A DNA stretch of 41,536 nucleotides from JASGCP01 sp965263285 (lineage in GTDB: Bacteria > Bacteroidota > Bacteroidia > Chitinophagales > Chitinophagaceae), in NCBI GenBank assembly GCA_965263285.1, contig CBDHHD010000008.1:1-41536 (forward strand), written 5' to 3'. The stretch's first letter is position 1. The number at the start of each line of letters is the position of its first letter. The translations under genes were made by a program, and so were the position numbers. The notes beneath the pieces are model-generated. The model ran no database searches. It had not been told where the DNA came from and saw only the letters and a list, made by a program, of their open reading frames with translations. Of this stretch, positions 7,185 through 16,500 are shown piece by piece.

Positions 7185-8510
7185 ATGGCAGAAGTAATAA
7201 AAATAAATTTTGACATTGACAAAAAGGCTTTAGACGAGAAGCTTAGGGAGCTTGATGCCACATTTAGAAATTTAGATAATTTATTTGAAAGGTATGCAGG
7301 GAAGGTAGGCACTAAACTTGAAGCTAAATTTGACTTGTTAAGAGAGCAATTTGACGAGGCAAGGCTTGAGTATACTGATATGTCAACTAAGTTCCGAAGC
7401 GGACTTGGAGAATTAGATAAGAAACAAGAAGAAGCAACACAAAAAACAGGATTACTTAGTTCTTCTTTTATCAGGAGTGAGAGAGACATCTTCTTTATGT
7501 CTGCTATAATAACAGAGCTAACAAACATAATATTCTCAAGTAACAACGATGCTGATAAATTACGAGGTGATGCATTTAATTTAGCAATAAGCGTTAGTAC
7601 TGGTTTTTTATTTGGTGGTATAATAGGAGGAGTAATAGCTCTTGTTACGAGTCTTTCAAAAGCCATTGGAGATATTATTGATGCTTTTGATGATGTAACA
7701 ACTAAAGATATTAATACGCAATTTGATATAAAGAGCGAGTTGCCATACGTGAAAGGAGTAGACTTTAAGAAATTAATTTCGGTTCTTCAACCGCAAGAAA
7801 AAGGTTTTATGTCTAAATTAGGTGCTGTATTTTCTGACGATAAAAAACGAACGGAAAATAATAATTTTTTAAATGATTTTGCTAAGTTTATAGATTATGC
7901 ACATAAAAATAATCTTGTTGGTAACATAGGAAATCAAAGTTATTTACAGGCTATTTCGCAGTATGACTTTTATAAAGACAGAGATTTTTTTAATGATGTT
8001 ATAGAAATAAGAAATGCTATAGACTTATCGTATAACCAGAAAAATAATAAAGGGTATTTTTTCTATAAAAAACTTATTGACGACCAAAAAGGATTAGAGT
8101 CGTTAAGAGCATTTGGTTTAATAGGAGAAAACGACAACGATGTAAATAAAGTAAAAATAAAGATAAATAATATGGATAAATTATTTTTAAAGTTTAAGAA
8201 CCAAAATGGCTTATTCAATAGATTAATTAGCTTTATTCCTAACTATAATAATGGCTTATTATCTGGTATATCTCTCAACCCTACCGACTATCCTACAACA
8301 GAAGAAATTGTAACAAAAAATAAAAAGACTAATCCTAATAACATTGTAGGTGCGAGCATAAAAAAGATAACGATAAACATAAAGAAATCTTTGATAAATG
8401 AAATAGCAGTGCTTGACTCAACACTAAGTGGATTAGGAGATAATGCTATCCAAAACCTTATCCTATCAACAATAACAGATGCAATTAACGACTCACAAGT
8501 AAAAAAATAA
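7185..8510 (+). CDS. Tape measure-like protein B
   Basis: A 441-residue protein starting three bases after protein A. It begins with charged coiled-coil sequence (DKKALDEKLRELDATFRNLD). A strong hydrophobic Gly-rich span lies at about residues 140-165 (STGFLFGGIIGGVIALVTSL), as in tape measures that insert into the host membrane. The C-terminus (KKITINIKKSLINEIAVLDS) carries the 'kItINI' type end seen in tape-measure proteins. It shares overall plan with protein A but little direct sequence. The gene next to it encodes a DUF6046-like tail protein, which in related phages follows the tape measure, so this copy sits at the classical tape-measure position. Confidence 0.6.
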   Translation: MAEVIKINFDIDKKALDEKLRELDATFRNLDNLFERYAGKVGTKLEAKFDLLREQFDEARLEYTDMSTKFRSGLGELDKKQEEATQKTGLLSSSFIRSERDIFFMSAIITELTNIIFSSNNDADKLRGDAFNLAISVSTGFLFGGIIGGVIALVTSLSKAIGDIIDAFDDVTTKDINTQFDIKSELPYVKGVDFKKLISVLQPQEKGFMSKLGAVFSDDKKRTENNNFLNDFAKFIDYAHKNNLVGNIGNQSYLQAISQYDFYKDRDFFNDVIEIRNAIDLSYNQKNNKGYFFYKKLIDDQKGLESLRAFGLIGENDNDVNKVKIKINNMDKLFLKFKNQNGLFNRLISFIPNYNNGLLSGISLNPTDYPTTEEIVTKNKKTNPNNIVGASIKKITINIKKSLINEIAVLDSTLSGLGDNAIQNLILSTITDAINDSQVKK

Positions 8511-8514
8511 CAAT

Positions 8515-9045
8515 ATGCCTTTAATAAATAACTTAAATACAATCATTGCTAATAAAGAGAATAAGATACGATTCACAATTCCTCCTTATGTGAATTATCA
8601 AACAGGACAATCAACAATCCTCCCTTCTATTTTTGACTTCTATAATGTGCTAATAGAAGTAATAGCACTAAAAAATCTTGTTAAAGATAGTGTGCAGGGC
8701 AAGGACTTCACAATAAAGGAGTACATAGCTATTGATGACTACGAGATTATTTTTAACATCGTTTTATCAAGTTCTGACATCACTATAAACAATCCTATTG
8801 GGTTTAACAACAACGTGTACCCTTTGACATTGCTTAATAACATCAATCAGATATTTGCTGTTGATGTGCCTATCTCTGTTAGTAGCTTATTTTTGCAGGA
8901 GTTTGAAATTACTTCAGTGATACCTTATAGGCTTCAAATAACGCAAGAGCAAGGCAGTTGTAACCAACAATCTTTGATTCTACGAACTTATTCCAATGTA
9001 CCAGCTTCAGTAACAACATTTGAAAATCTTTCAATATGGCAGTAA
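8515..9045 (+). CDS. DUF6046-like tail/baseplate protein
   Basis: A 176-residue protein between the tape measure and hub genes. Its pattern (GKDFTIKEYIAIDDYEIIFN, then YPLTLLNNINQIFAVDVPIS, then LFLQEFEITSVI) matches the DUF6046 proteins found after tape measures in Bacteroidota contractile phages. In that context it is likely a tail-tip or baseplate component bridging tube and hub. It is globular and beta-rich, without signal or membrane segments. Its last codons overlap the start of the hub gene by ten bases (ATGGCAGTAA), indicating translational coupling. The domain name is from memory of the family pattern; the exact role is unknown. Confidence 0.6.
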   Translation: MPLINNLNTIIANKENKIRFTIPPYVNYQTGQSTILPSIFDFYNVLIEVIALKNLVKDSVQGKDFTIKEYIAIDDYEIIFNIVLSSSDITINNPIGFNNNVYPLTLLNNINQIFAVDVPISVSSLFLQEFEITSVIPYRLQITQEQGSCNQQSLILRTYSNVPASVTTFENLSIWQ

Positions 9046-10640
9046 ATATGAGTGGCATGCTCGTGCCAATAACACAAGTGGTAATACAACAAAACAAAAA
9101 TAATTTGTTTCAAAATAGGAATTTAACTCTCTATTGGAATTTTGTAATTAGTTACGAATGCAATAGCGATTGGAAAGAGCCAAATAAACTAAAGGTAGTC
9201 TTGCCAAAAAAGATAACCATCACTGATTCAAATGGTAATCAGAATCCAATTTACGACACTTCGCAATACACTGGCTTTAATGGCTATGATAATACACAAG
9301 AGACAAATGGCTCACCTTTGATTATGCGTGGGGATTCAATAAGTGTTAGAAGTGGATATGGTGGAGTTGATCCTTTGAATCAAAAGAAGTATTATGTACC
9401 TAAAGAGTTATATCAAAATAGTAATAGCATAGAAGCAACAATAGTAAAAGGATATCAATTTGAAGGCTATGTTACAGATGTACACAGTAATTTGCAAATA
9501 GAAATTTTGGCTCTTGATAACACATGGCTTCTTCAACAATGCCAAATGGCTAATAGACATTGGGTATTTGGCAATGACCCAACTGACACTTCTCTTTTTG
9601 GTAATAAGTATACAAAGGGGCAAAATATGTATCTGGAGGATATTTTATATTCTTCATTATACAAAAATTGCTTGACTCAAGACCCGTACAATTTAGAAAT
9701 ATTTATAAATGCACCAAGTGCAGGGCAAAATAATCTTTATACAAATTTGAAAACAAATGACTTAGGTTTTTTTGTTGGAGATGTTATTACAAATGATGTT
9801 ACTATCGCCACATTTATACAGGATGTAAAAAGGAAGCTTGACTTTGAAATTTATTTTAGGAAAAATCAATTGCATTTAGGCACACCCATTTATAACCCTA
9901 ATACTAAGTTGTATCATTTTTTGACATTTCAAGTTGACCCAGTGTTCAACAATAAGCTAACATACAATAATGAAGTGGACATAAAATTAAGTGCTGTGGT
10001 TAACATCCTTAATCAGCAAAATACGCAGATGAAAACAACTATTGATGGGAGGCAAAAGGCAGAATTAGCTTACATAAAATTGCTGGTGATAAATAAGAAC
10101 CCAAATATACTTATCCCATGTCCTAATGTATCTAATCCAAGCTTTAATACTAATGGTTCCGGACCCTTTACATTTGATGATGATAAATATAAAAACTTTG
10201 TATGGTTTGTTTACCCTACTAATGTAGAGCAAGGACAAGACCAAACAATCAAGCAACTCAATGACATATTAACAGCTTATGGAGGTGAGACAAACTATAA
10301 CTTCTCGTATTACTACAATCCGCAGGTTCCCGCAATACAAAGCATACCTAAGTCATCATTTAAACCATATGCGCAAAAAGCTGTAGACCAATTATCAAAG
10401 TACTACTACACTGGTTTTTCAGGTAGCATAGAGACTTTTGGAATGCCATTTTATAAAAGTGGAGATGCCATTGTAATCAATGACACTTATCTGCCAGAAA
10501 GAAATGGCAGTTACATTGTCAGAAGCGTAACATATAGAGGTGGCAATGAAGGATTAAAGCAAGAGATAATGCTTGATTATAAGGAATCTGGAGTATATTA
10601 CACACCAGATGATGTACCATCAAAAAACTTTAATAAATGA
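9036..10640 (+). CDS. Baseplate hub protein (gpD-like, late control protein family)
   Basis: This 534-residue protein resembles the gpD/gp27-type hub on which the central spike sits. Visible hub-like features are an early beta region with RGDSISVRSGYG, a 'GYVTDV' segment followed by 'IEILALDNTWLLQQ', and a long middle domain (FIQDVKRKLDFEIYFRKNQL). The C-terminus has 'GMPFYKSGDAIVINDTYLPE' and 'NGSYIVRSVTYRGGNEG', the usual end of these hubs. It overlaps the previous gene and shares four bases with the spike gene downstream. It is long for the gpD family; the middle part contains an insertion with aromatic and Asn-rich sequence. Role confidence is good from motif order and neighbours. Confidence 0.75.
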   Translation: MAVNMSGMLVPITQVVIQQNKNNLFQNRNLTLYWNFVISYECNSDWKEPNKLKVVLPKKITITDSNGNQNPIYDTSQYTGFNGYDNTQETNGSPLIMRGDSISVRSGYGGVDPLNQKKYYVPKELYQNSNSIEATIVKGYQFEGYVTDVHSNLQIEILALDNTWLLQQCQMANRHWVFGNDPTDTSLFGNKYTKGQNMYLEDILYSSLYKNCLTQDPYNLEIFINAPSAGQNNLYTNLKTNDLGFFVGDVITNDVTIATFIQDVKRKLDFEIYFRKNQLHLGTPIYNPNTKLYHFLTFQVDPVFNNKLTYNNEVDIKLSAVVNILNQQNTQMKTTIDGRQKAELAYIKLLVINKNPNILIPCPNVSNPSFNTNGSGPFTFDDDKYKNFVWFVYPTNVEQGQDQTIKQLNDILTAYGGETNYNFSYYYNPQVPAIQSIPKSSFKPYAQKAVDQLSKYYYTGFSGSIETFGMPFYKSGDAIVINDTYLPERNGSYIVRSVTYRGGNEGLKQEIMLDYKESGVYYTPDDVPSKNFNK

Positions 10641-11260
10641 AAAATAGAGAAATCATAGATGCCATAAGGGTAATAACTGGCACTAAAAACAAACAGGAAA
10701 TAATTATTGGCGAATGCACCGTGCAGTCGTATAACAACGATATGTCTGGCAACATAATCTCTGTAAATTGTTTGCAGAAGAAATCCAATGTTATAGTTTT
10801 AGTACCTATTCAATACAGCATTGGGAATAGTGTCATTTGTATCCCAACGCTTCAATCTACTGTCATAGTCGTTAGCTTTCAGGGAGGCGAGATGCAACCA
10901 TTTATCTTGTCTTACAGCGACATTGATACGCTGTATCTTAACACTAATGGCAATATATACCTAAATGCCTCACCATCAACAAATAATAAAGGATTACCGC
11001 TTGCACCTTACTTATTGCAACAATTAAACAATTTGGAAAATTTAGTGGTAGATTTAATAAAGCAATACAATAATGCTGTAACTACATTCAACAGCCACAC
11101 TCATACATTTACAGGTGTAGCTGTAGGCGCACAGGGTACAACACTTGTACCAAGTGGTTCGTTTAGCACTGAATCAAACACAATAAACAACGCAGGAAAT
11201 GCTGGTACAACAGATGCAACAACAGCGGATAAATTAGAAAATAAAAATGTTTTCCAATAA
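10637..11260 (+). CDS. Baseplate central spike protein (gpV-like)
   Basis: A 207-residue protein starting inside the hub stop (ATGA overlap). The first 90 residues look like an OB-fold (IIIGECTVQSYNNDMSGNII, then VILVPIQYSIGNSVICIPTL), as in gpV/gp45 spikes. A helical segment follows, and then NSHTHTFTG at about residues 153-161, with two closely spaced His as in spike tips and trimeric fibre ends that bind metal. The C-terminal 40 residues are Gly/Thr/Asn-rich. It should trimerise on the hub and pierce the outer membrane on contraction. The metal-binding role of the His pair is inference. A promoter for the next unit follows. Confidence 0.68.
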   Translation: MKNREIIDAIRVITGTKNKQEIIIGECTVQSYNNDMSGNIISVNCLQKKSNVIVLVPIQYSIGNSVICIPTLQSTVIVVSFQGGEMQPFILSYSDIDTLYLNTNGNIYLNASPSTNNKGLPLAPYLLQQLNNLENLVVDLIKQYNNAVTTFNSHTHTFTGVAVGAQGTTLVPSGSFSTESNTINNAGNAGTTDATTADKLENKNVFQ

Positions 11261-11269
11261 AAAATAAAT

Positions 11270-11277
11270 TATCTTTG
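11270..11277 (+). promoter_or_regulatory. Promoter element TATCTTTG four bases before the gp25-like ATG
   Basis: The element and its surroundings (AAAAAATAAATTATCTTTGC, then TTTATG) are nearly the same as before the tape measure gene at 5787. The gap to ATG is again four bases, predicting a leaderless mRNA. It probably drives the gp25-LysM-fibre-lysis unit. Confidence 0.6.
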
Positions 11278-11281
11278 CTTT

Positions 11282-11614
11282 ATGGCTACTGATATACAAC
11301 TAACTGCTTATGTAGATACCAATAGTGAGGCTGTAACTGACCTGTTAATAGCTAACGGTGATTTTGCAGTAAATGGCTCTTCTGACCAGCAACATCAGCA
11401 GGACATTATCTCCAGCAGACAAAACTCTTGGTTTCAATATCCACAGTTAGGCGTTTTCATAAAACAATACCTTGATGCTAAACTAACTAACGCAGACTTA
11501 TATACTATCTTGTATCAGCAACTAAAAAATGACGGATATACAATAAAATATTTGAACATTAATTCAGTAACTTCAACATCCATAGACATTAACCTTCAAG
11601 CTGTGAGACAATGA
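11282..11614 (+). CDS. Baseplate wedge protein (gp25-like)
   Basis: A 110-residue protein with the gp25/gpW pattern of Bacteroidota phages: an acidic strand region, 'ANGDFAVNGSSDQQHQQDII', then 'SWFQYPQLGVFIKQYLDA', and a C-terminal alpha-beta part ending in INLQAVRQ. gp25-like proteins form the core wedge that nucleates sheath polymerisation at the baseplate. It overlaps the LysM gene by four bases. The gpD-like hub and spike upstream and the LysM protein downstream complete a compact baseplate set. Length is normal for the family. Confidence 0.75.
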   Translation: MATDIQLTAYVDTNSEAVTDLLIANGDFAVNGSSDQQHQQDIISSRQNSWFQYPQLGVFIKQYLDAKLTNADLYTILYQQLKNDGYTIKYLNINSVTSTSIDINLQAVRQ

Positions 11615-11793
11615 ATACTTACATAACCATTCAAGGAGATACCATATTCACCATAACTACCAAAATTTATGGCGACATGAGCAAATTTTTGTTTATCTTG
11701 CAGTTGAATAAAGGCTTAAATTTATATAGCGTTATAGCACCAGGAACAGCGATCATATATAACCCAAACATAATAACAAACCAAAATCAATAA
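11611..11793 (+). CDS. LysM-domain tail protein (gpX-like)
   Basis: A 60-residue protein that is one LysM domain: 'YITIQGDTIFTITTKIYGDM', then a helix with 'LLQLNKG'-like content (ILQLNKGLN), and 'IAPGTAIIYNPNI' at the end. The pattern GDT...I..K.YG....i..lN......i.pGt.iiynP is diagnostic. Such proteins occur beside gpD-like hubs (P2 gpX, T4 gp53-type LysM) and are thought to join baseplate parts or peptidoglycan. It starts in the gp25 stop and is followed two bases later by a small beta protein. Confidence 0.75.
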   Translation: MNTYITIQGDTIFTITTKIYGDMSKFLFILQLNKGLNLYSVIAPGTAIIYNPNIITNQNQ

Positions 11794-11795
11794 CT

Positions 11796-12068
11796 ATGCC
11801 ATTAGATAAAGGAAACATAACAGTAAGCTCTGCACCTTATGGATTGTCAGGAGGCACATTCGTAAGTAATGCTAACACAACTATAACAGGACAATACTTT
11901 TGTGTTTACCCGTTGACTGCTTGTCAGGTAAATGTCGTATTTGATAATATAGCAGATACTACAGGAAACAAAACACAATCAATTGGATTAGCTGCAGGAT
12001 TACCTCTTTTAGGCTTGATGACTCAGGTACAGGTAGTGTCTGGCACATGTATCGTTTACTATAAATAA
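11796..12068 (+). CDS. Small beta-rich hypothetical protein
   Basis: A 90-residue protein, Gly/Thr/Val-rich and beta-strand-like (NITVSSAPYGLSGGTFVSNA; VQVVSGTCIVYYK). There is no signal peptide or membrane segment. It is co-transcribed with baseplate and fibre genes and may be a minor tail, fibre-base or decoration protein. No family is recognised. Confidence 0.55.
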   Translation: MPLDKGNITVSSAPYGLSGGTFVSNANTTITGQYFCVYPLTACQVNVVFDNIADTTGNKTQSIGLAAGLPLLGLMTQVQVVSGTCIVYYK

Positions 12069-12074
12069 TTTTTT

Positions 12075-12224
12075 ATGTTCGGATTGATAATCAAACCAAT
12101 TCAATTATTTATCAGGGGCGCAATAGGCAGTGTACCTCCTCCTCCTCCTCCTTATGTCCATTTAAAATGGAATGAAGCCACTACGAATTGGAATTTAACC
12201 GAATTAACCTATAATAATATTTAA
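12075..12224 (+). CDS. Tiny polyproline ORF upstream of the fibre genes
   Basis: A 49-residue ORF fills the 157-base gap between two tail genes and ends two bases before the next ATG. Its product begins with a hydrophobic helix-like stretch (MFGLIIKPIQLFIRGAIGSV), then six consecutive Pro residues, then WNEATTNWNLTELTYNN, which is rich in aromatic and Asn residues. The tight fit between neighbours supports coding. No family is recognised; it could be a fibre tip peptide or an attachment adaptor. Confidence 0.45.
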   Translation: MFGLIIKPIQLFIRGAIGSVPPPPPPYVHLKWNEATTNWNLTELTYNNI

Positions 12225-12225
12225 C

Positions 12226-13524
12226 ATGGCAAATTTAAATAACCAGCTCATTTCTACAACATTTCAATGGGTATTAAACATTGGAGGCACTTTAACGACT
12301 ACTCCTCTAAATGTAACTGATGGGCTTGGCAATGATACAGGATTGCGCATATCAACATCAGGGATGAATGGAAATGTGTATGGCAACATAACCACATCTG
12401 CCACACCACCTACTACTTCCACAGTAGGTATACTTTATCAACCTTTGCTTGTAGGTAGTGCGAGTCCTTATCAGCTTTGGTTTTGCATTGCTATATCAGG
12501 CAGTACTTACACTTGGGTACAGGCATCATCCTCTCAGCCATCAACATCTGTTTTTTTTGACCCTGCGTTCTTCACAGGGACAGGGACTCAACAATCACCA
12601 ATAACAATAGTAGCTAATAGTATAGGACTTGGCCAGCTTTCAGCTTCTGCTTTTGATGTGCCAAATGGGATACCCAAACTTGACACTAACACATTGATAA
12701 AAGCAGTAGAATTACCAGTGGCAACCGCATCTGTAAAAGGTGCTGTTAAGCCTGATGGTACATCTACAACTGTTTCTGCTGATGGCTCTATTAGCGCTAC
12801 TCCAGCAACGCAAGCTCAAGTGTATACACAAGACAAAGTCATTTTAGTCGCAGGTGCTAATGTAACATTACAAAAAGATGATGTTGCTAACACAATAACA
12901 ATAAACGCAAGTGGTTCAGCACCTACTCCTATCCCTTTTGATTATTCGCTTACTGCTACTTGGGCTGATGGCTCTGTATCAAAGGCTTTCTATACGAGTG
13001 AGGCTTCTATATCTTATTTAGCGGTAGCAACGAATGGAAGTATTACTGGTACAATTTCTATTATTGGCGTTCAAAATGGCGCTAACATATTCACAGCCAC
13101 AACAGCTACAGGTACACAAGCCATTACAGATTTTGTTGATGCAATAACAATCAACGCATCTATACAGGGAACAGGTACACAGGGGGCATCGCAGATAACA
13201 GTAAATAAGACAACGCAGTTGACTGTATTCAGTCCCATTTTCTATTTCTGTGGAACGCAACCATCTAATGTTCAGACAATGGTTAGCTTAGGAATAGCAC
13301 AGCAAGCAACAAATACTTTTCAGGTGGCATCTGGGACTGTGGGAGGAAACATTTATTTCGCATCCACAGGCACTGTAATTTCTATTATACAACAAGGCTT
13401 TTCGGTTTCTTTTGTTAGAGTTGGCTCTATAACTTATACTCCAGGCAATGTAACATACAACTTATGGCAAATGACAGGCACAACTTATTCAAGTCCTTTC
13501 TCAATAACATTAAATATTCAATAA
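12226..13524 (+). CDS. Tail fibre protein 1
   Basis: A 432-residue, Ser/Thr/Gly/Ala-rich, beta-type protein without a signal peptide. The N-terminal region contains an 'ATPPTTSTVGILYQPLLVGS' segment and 'YQLWFCIAISGSTYTWVQAS', a pattern also present in the longer fibre (LWYCSSISPTTWQQ; IWICIAVNTG). The middle has 'LDTNTLIKAVELPVATASVK', which is typical of trimeric phage fibre shafts. The C-terminal half is predicted all beta and could be the head domain. It starts one base before a well-spaced operon neighbour. It is likely a receptor-binding or fibre-shaft component. Confidence 0.62.
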   Translation: MANLNNQLISTTFQWVLNIGGTLTTTPLNVTDGLGNDTGLRISTSGMNGNVYGNITTSATPPTTSTVGILYQPLLVGSASPYQLWFCIAISGSTYTWVQASSSQPSTSVFFDPAFFTGTGTQQSPITIVANSIGLGQLSASAFDVPNGIPKLDTNTLIKAVELPVATASVKGAVKPDGTSTTVSADGSISATPATQAQVYTQDKVILVAGANVTLQKDDVANTITINASGSAPTPIPFDYSLTATWADGSVSKAFYTSEASISYLAVATNGSITGTISIIGVQNGANIFTATTATGTQAITDFVDAITINASIQGTGTQGASQITVNKTTQLTVFSPIFYFCGTQPSNVQTMVSLGIAQQATNTFQVASGTVGGNIYFASTGTVISIIQQGFSVSFVRVGSITYTPGNVTYNLWQMTGTTYSSPFSITLNIQ

Positions 13525-13525
13525 A

Positions 13526-16500
13526 ATGGCAGTAGTTTTTAACCCAGCTCAGCAAATACAAGATTTATTACCAGCAACGAATTTGACTGATGCACCACAA
13601 ATGCAACAATCTTTACCTCTTAGAGGTGCAACGAATCCTGATGCGACTACTGTGGTTGATTTCGTGGGGAGATATTACATTAACACAACGGCGTTTACAC
13701 TTTGGTATTGCTCATCTATTTCACCTACTACTTGGCAACAAATAGCAGGTGGTGGTGGTTCAAATCCTCCTTTTACAATAGCAACGGTTGATCCTGCTAA
13801 CTCAACAGTAGGTGTAGTAGGTTCAGCAATCTACAATAGTGCGGATAACAAAATATGGATTTGCATTGCTGTTAATACAGGTACTCCAACTACTTACACT
13901 TGGCAGTCTCCTTCTACTTCTCCAAGTGGTAATGCTGTAGGAAGGACAAACGTTATTTTTCCATTTAATCCTCAAGTGTCACCTATTAGTTATGTTGTTT
14001 CCCCTGCTACAATAGACAACAGAATTGTGGTAAACATGCCTCTGATTGGCTCTACAAATCAGTTCTCACCTGCAACAGGTGATGGATTGATTAACGGGGT
14101 AACCTACATCAAAAGTAATCCAACTCTGCAAACATATGGCAATAGCATTTCTTTTCCTGCTTCACTTACTGCTGGTGAATATTTGGTAAATTTATATGTT
14201 AACTCACCAGTATTTACAATTAGAGTAACCTCTAATATAGCACTTCAAGCAAGTAATATTGCACTAAGAGTAGGGATAGGGAAAACACAAGCTATTACAG
14301 ACACAGAAAATCCCTTAGATGATGGTTATGTTTGGATAGTATTTGATAAGCCAAGTGGTACTTCGGATAACTTCATACCAGCAGTTAAGCAACCAGTAAT
14401 TATAGTTACAGCAGTAGCTGGACAAACTAACCAATACGACATAGCAATAACAGGAGGAGAATGGATAGGTAGTTCTTATTCTAATGATAGATCATTTACT
14501 GGAAGTAATGATGAGTATTGCATTTTTATAGGTATTGTGCCACTTAATTCAGCATTACTTACAATAGTTTCAATTACTAATTTTATAAGTGGTTCGGCTT
14601 TAGTTGACATAAATCTTAATGGTGTTGCTAGTGGAGGAGGAGGTGGTGGTGGAGACTTAACAGGAGAATGCACAGTTGTAACCACAGTTGATCCAGGAGA
14701 CAATGATTTTCCTATCGGTAGTCCTTATATTGTTGCGAACAGCCAAAATACATTAGCCATCCCAATCCCTTTAAACTCAATGACAAATGATTATACATAT
14801 TTCGCGGGTAGTGGTTATATAGGAACAACGAGATATATTAGAAGTACAGGGCAGAGGACTATTTACGGGGACTCAATGGTTTTTCCAACTTCGTTAATAG
14901 CACAAAAATATAATGCTTACACATCTCTAAAAAATATTAACTGCACAGTAAGAGTTACATGCGCCACTAATCCAGGTACTAATTGGATTAGTGAATTTAC
15001 AATTTGCCCTAAATCAGTTGCTACTGGTTTATTGAATCCTGTAGGGAACGGAAATGCGTGGAATCCATTTGAGCTTCCAGCAGGAAACGACAATGATAGT
15101 TTAATGCTTGTTGCACCTACTATTACTGTAACTGCAGTTGCAGGACAGACTAATAAATATGACTTAAATATAAGTGGTGGAGAGTGGTATATGGCATCTC
15201 TTTCTGCAACAAATGGCTATACAGGGAGTACAACGGAGTTCTTATCTTATTTGACAATTTATAATACGGCTGTTATTATTACTGCAATAGAAAATCCAAC
15301 TTCCTATAATAGCTTTAGCAATGGTACATTTACATTGAGTATTAATTTGAATGGTGTAGGTGGTGGTGGAGGAGGTAGCTATGTTCCAACATCACCAAAA
15401 GGAACAATCTCTATTTCGGGTACGGCTAACAACGAATTAGATATTGCTCAGCAAGGAGCTGTAAATAATCAAGTATTGGCTTGGAATGAGACAAACGGAA
15501 GATTTGAACCTTCTTCTATATCAACAACACAAGTACAGAGTGATTATGCAATAACAGATACTGCTCAAGTATCATTTATTAAAAACAAGCCACGATGGAG
15601 TAGCGGTACGGCAACAGCACCTACTGCAACTGATGGTAATATCTACATACAATACAATAGAAACGCAGGGGGAATACCAGTTGACATGAGCTTTCAAAAC
15701 AATGTAAATGGAACATATGCAACTAATCAATCGGTTACCGATTTGATTGAAAACTTGTGTTTTAATCTAATTAGAAATATCTCATTTACAGGGATAAAGG
15801 GAATTGACTTTAACTCTAATTTCGCTGTTGATAATAATCTTGGTACTAACACTGCAACAAATGCGACAACAGTGTTGTATTACATCAATAAAGGTTTAAT
15901 AACCATAACACTTGCGAATGTAACTCCTTTCCAGGATAGTTATTTTATTACTCGTTATTACGCAAACCAAACAATTCAATATACAACAACTGGAAACTTG
16001 ACATGGCAGATAAATATCTTATCTTATAATAAAATAGGCACTGATGCTACTATCGTAGCTGTGCTTGACAATGCTACTAATGTATACAATCAATCAGTAA
16101 CTACTTTATTAGCATTAGGAGGTACAGCAACAAACAGCGTAATTACTTTCACTGGGTCTACTGTTATCAATAATATGTTTGGCTCTTTCGGAGAATACAA
16201 CAATTCAATAACAAATAATTATTTATATTTTAATAACAATGGACAAATTATAAGCAATCCTTTACCTATTGCAACAGCATCTGTTCAAGGTATAGCTAGC
16301 TTCGCATCAAGCAATGGTAACTTATTGATAAATGCTGGAACTGTAAGCCTGTCAAATGCCTTTAATCTATTGTCTCTTATAATAAGCGGTACTGGATCTT
16401 TCTTAAGACTTTCTGGTATATTATCGGCTCCTGTTCTTACTACTGATGCCACTGGGAATGTAATAGCAGGTACGCTTCCAATTGCCACTTCAAGTGTTTT

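Noticed and set aside
13018..13260. Minus-strand open frame opposite tail fibre 1
   Set aside because: Cys/Asn-rich shadow of the real gene, with no leader and no family resemblance.
14476..14703. Minus-strand frame with a polyproline run
   Set aside because: It is the complement of the glycine linker of the long fibre.
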